Shown piece after piece: positions 57,331 through 60,872 of a stretch of DNA of 60,872 bases (positions are counted from its first letter, which is position 1; every line of letters starts with the position of its first letter). The DNA comes from Welwitschia mirabilis (taxonomy: Eukaryota > Gnetophyta > Gnetopsida > Welwitschiales). The stretch is from the NCBI GenBank assembly GCA_051453625.1, contig JBOZIK010000001.1:40932137-40993008 (forward strand), read 5' to 3'. Made by a program: the position numbers and the translations under genes. The notes under the pieces were generated by a model, which worked only from the letters and a program-made list of their open reading frames with translations, did no database searches and was not told where the DNA came from.

Positions 57331-60300
57331 TTCTTTAGATAATAGTTTAGTAACTACATCTTTAAAATTAAGATTAGAAGGTGTATTGCTAGTGGATCAT
57401 TGAATTTAGAGGGGACGAATGAATGAGTTCCAAATAAGAACATGTACTATGAACAAACATTAACATCTTTTAGAAATTAAAGAATGCAAAACAAAAATTG
57501 GAAATCTCATTGATTTAATGTGATTTCCAAACCTAGGTACTCCACACTTAGAGAGTCAAATTTAGCACATGCTAGATCGTTGCTACTTATCACAAAAACC
57601 TTGGCCTTTAGGTTATCACTAACGTCAAAAGATTGAGTGTAAAGTATTTCTCCTTATAACATAGCCCACTCGACCCCTCAGGGTTTAGAAACGCAACACA
57701 GGTATTTCTTTGAAGAACACACCACATTGCCTCATCTTGTATAGTTAGAACTTAGAATTCAACTTGGACCTAACAATGTGCAAGCCTCTTAAAAAGTAAA
57801 AGACAAGTGAATACAATATATGGAACTACAAAGATTTTTATACAATTAAATATTTTACCTCTTAAGTGTTCTTCGTTGTAGTAGAAATACAAACATTAAT
57901 AAAAACTACGTAAACATCTAGCATCGTTCTTTCAAAGGGATAATAGGATAAGCCTAGCAAAAGTAACATGAAATTGTCAATCCTTCAATAAAATTAAAAC
58001 AATAAAAAGTCAAGTTTGAGATTTTGTTGAAGTTTGATTGCTCATGTAGGTAAATGAATGAGTTCTAAAGTTCTAGCTCGACTTGTTCAACAATAAACCT
58101 TCACTCCAATGATATCCTATAATATTATTGAAATATAAGCTCAAATTATCAAGTTGTGATGGCTTGAGGTGTGATGCTATAATCACATTCACCAAATGAG
58201 TGTTGGCGAATTCAATAGTCACTTTGGTCCTTCATAGCGCTTCATAAACATAGAAACTAAGGACAACTATACGTAAGATCCATAATATGATAGGAAGTAT
58301 AACCAATAAGATAACTTAAAGAATTCACTTGGTATTATTAGAAGTTGATAACGCAATCTCACTTAAGGATTAAAAGTACCAAGTTACATACACTAGAAAT
58401 TAAAGAATAAACAACTACGTTTTATATTAAATAAGAAATAATCTCACACAAGGATTAAAAGTATGAGATTGCGTGCATTATAAATTGAAGAATGAATAAC
58501 TTATTCTTATATTAAAACAAGAAAATACATTACATCATAGGAGGAAGATGAAGTTAATACAAACTTCTCAAACTAGCCTGGAACAAGTCTCCAAGTATTC
58601 TATTACATTTTCTCAACCAATGATCCCTTTTCAATGAGGTCAAAGCCCTTTTATAGACAAAGAAAGGGTTAAGAACCTTTGATTTGTAGTGGTCAGTGAC
58701 AGTTACAATGAGGAGGATTACACTTTAAGTAGTTACATTTTGGGAGGTTACATTTTTCGTTATGTATCTTTTAGGAGAATTCTCTCTCTGTTCTTCTTCT
58801 TCTTCTTTTTTTTCTTTTGTTTTTTTTTGTGAAAGTGGTGATGGCAGGCCTATGGATGATGCTGCTATTGCTATATGTCTTTCACATCATCATATTCATC
58901 ACTACCACATGTTGCTACCACATGTCACTTTGCTCCTCCACCATGTGTCATTAAATTTGATAGCTATTTCTAATTTGATTTTTGATTAATCCCACAAGTG
59001 GATTTTGATCAATGTGCCATGATAAATTCAGAACATAGCTTTTGCAGTATTTCTCTCTAAAGAACCAATGACATTAATGACTTGGATGACGACACTAGCA
59101 TTTTCTCTTAGATGTTCTTCACTTTTTAAGATTTTCTTCAAAAAGTAGCAAGTAACCTAAAACTATCAGGGGAAAGTTTATAATTTCATAAAACATGCTA
59201 AAAAGGGTAGAAGACATAATTTTATGATAAAATAATTATTTTAATGCCTTCTCCTATGTTAAATTGGTCAAATAAACTTGGTCTAAATGTTAATTTTTGC
59301 ATGTAAACACATCTCCTAACTAGACTTTTGCTAGACTATTAGCAAAGAGTTGATCAAGAAATGATCAACACGGAAAAATTATCTTAGGAAAATATGCAAG
59401 TATGAAAATGATATAACTTTATAAAATTTTTGATTAATTTTTAAAAATAAAACATCAAAATTAGAAAATTCTTAAAAATAGATGCCATATCCCCTGATCA
59501 AAAATGAACTTTTTCCTTAAAAGATAGAAAATTTCATACAAATTTTGAGAACATTCCAATTACATGACTTTTAATACTACATTCTAGAAAAATACTTCAA
59601 TGCAACATACTATCATGTGAAACAAAAACTATAATGCATAAAATCCTAAAGCAAAGATACTCTTAGAAATAATGATCAATCACTTGTTTTGAAAGTTAGG
59701 ATTATTATGAAGGTGAAGAGAATGGGACTAAATGTGAAAATGAAAAAATAAAGGTAAACCGTGATGGTAAGAAATGGATTATAGTCAGTTTCTAGAAAAT
59801 TTTAGGAGCGATAGAAAATCTGAAAATATTATAAAGGAGATGGGTAATGTTGAAGAGGAGTTTGGAAGTGAAAACTGAAAAATGGATGATGACGACTAGG
59901 ACTAGGGGTGATGCTGACTATTTTGGAATTCTGCAAGTGAAATTGTATGATGTGGTTTATTAGTCAAAATGATAATTTTTAGTATTACAGTCTAAAATCA
60001 ATGTTGAATGAAATAAATAGAACAAGGATGGGATGTAAATTTGCACTGCATGATGAAAAATCATTATGATTAAAACTTCTATATATAATGTATGATAATA
60101 AAAATTAATAGTAATCCAAAACATATGAATGCAAAAGACAAAAATACCTCAGATACTTGCCACTTGATTGAAATTTTTGTGAATGCTACGTATGACTTTA
60201 ATGGATCAAAATGTCAAACAAATAAGATATTCATTAAGTACACTTGTAAAAATTCAAAACTTAGTACGTAAATTCTTAAGTACACAAGTTAAGAAAAGTA

Positions 60301-60872
60301 AACATAAAAAGTATCTTCAAATCCCATATTTTGTTTTCATAATTTGTCTTTTCTATAATCACACATGTTTCCTTTTCAAACATTTGGACCAGATTGAGCA
60401 TTTAATGTTATGACATTTTCTTTCAACAAAATTAAGTATGTTGTTTCTTAAAGAAATCAGTGCTACATTACTAGTGAGAATCTATAGCTCAATGCAATTG
60501 ATCATGTCATAAATAGATCATTAGAGTTACATTACCAATACGCGCACATAGCCATGACGTAGTTAACTAAACTTAATTAGTTGATCATAATAAGATGTTC
60601 TTTTGGAAAATAGATATTTTATTTTTTAATTCTTCCTCTGGTATTTAATATTTTAGTTTTATACACATAAGAAAGGCATAGATTTATTAGCCTAATAAAG
60701 AAAGATCTTATTCCTATAAAATGCTTCAAAAAAAAAAAAACATAGTATAAAGGTAGATTCCACTTTTTAAGCCATATTTTTCAAGTTAGAGACATCAAGT
60801 GAAACTAACCTTAACAAGATAACTAAAAAGTAAGCATGATCTTTTCTTGAAAATTACAAGTAAGCTTAAATT
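57331..60872. other. AT-rich repeat-derived end of window, no gene recognised
   Basis: 58530-58830 has LTR-like or promoter-like words (TTTTATAGACAAAGAAAGGG, then a TTC-rich tract) but no partner. I see no domain text in any frame worth calling. Confidence 0.4.
58353..58523. repeat. roughly 86-bp tandem duplication
   Basis: AATCTCAC(T/A)(T/C)AAGGATTAAAAGTA recurs at 58355 and 58440, and the two units continue in parallel (ATTAAAGAATAAACAAC versus ATTGAAGAATGAATAAC) up to a shared AA(T/C)AAGAAA end. Confidence 0.75.

Overview
The window looks like nuclear DNA of a seed plant with a very large, repeat-swollen genome. A gymnosperm is plausible, but that is an inference. Most of the sequence is AT-rich and filled with decayed LTR retrotransposons carrying frameshifts and stops. 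The genes have GT-AG introns, and ten runs of N mark scaffold gaps. I see no bacterial, organellar or CRISPR features.

Layout. 1-12.8 kb holds three pieces of one Ty3/gypsy-type family. One is a plus-strand 3' end with its LTR (to 3912). The others are two minus-strand copies with 5' LTRs at 8091-9141 and 11939-12791. They show gag and a protease-like ORF but no reverse transcriptase, and they carry many copies of a roughly 40-bp GTCGTC/GACGAC palindrome. 13-17.4 kb is a GC-richer island with the best gene of the window, a four-exon patellin (CRAL-TRIO plus GOLD) broken by one in-frame TAA in a Lys/Glu repeat. 17.5-24.4 kb is mostly unrecognised DNA, a tRNA-derived SINE and an array of AGTCAA motifs. 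24.7-29.4 kb is a decayed plus-strand gypsy element. 30.2 kb has a short fragment resembling a PDR-type ABC transporter. 30.7-35.3 kb contains two tandem, intron-bearing, broken copies of a TOPLESS/TPR WD40 segment. 36.4-38.4 kb is another tandem duplication. 42-48.7 kb holds copia remnants, including one with a probable 3' LTR. 49.57-50.0 kb is a TRIM miniature retrotransposon lying directly upstream of a cinnamyl-alcohol-dehydrogenase-like gene (50.1-51.7 kb) that a 633-N gap interrupts. 52-57.3 kb has minus-strand copia remnants and, between them, a broken fragment that I read as a SUO-like BAH/TFIIS-N gene. The last 3.5 kb shows only repeats.

The genes form no operon or pathway. The two that may still be functional are the patellin, if the TAA is an error, allelic or read through, and the CAD, if its 5' end is intact elsewhere. 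The other host-like sequences are pseudogene fragments embedded among retroelements.
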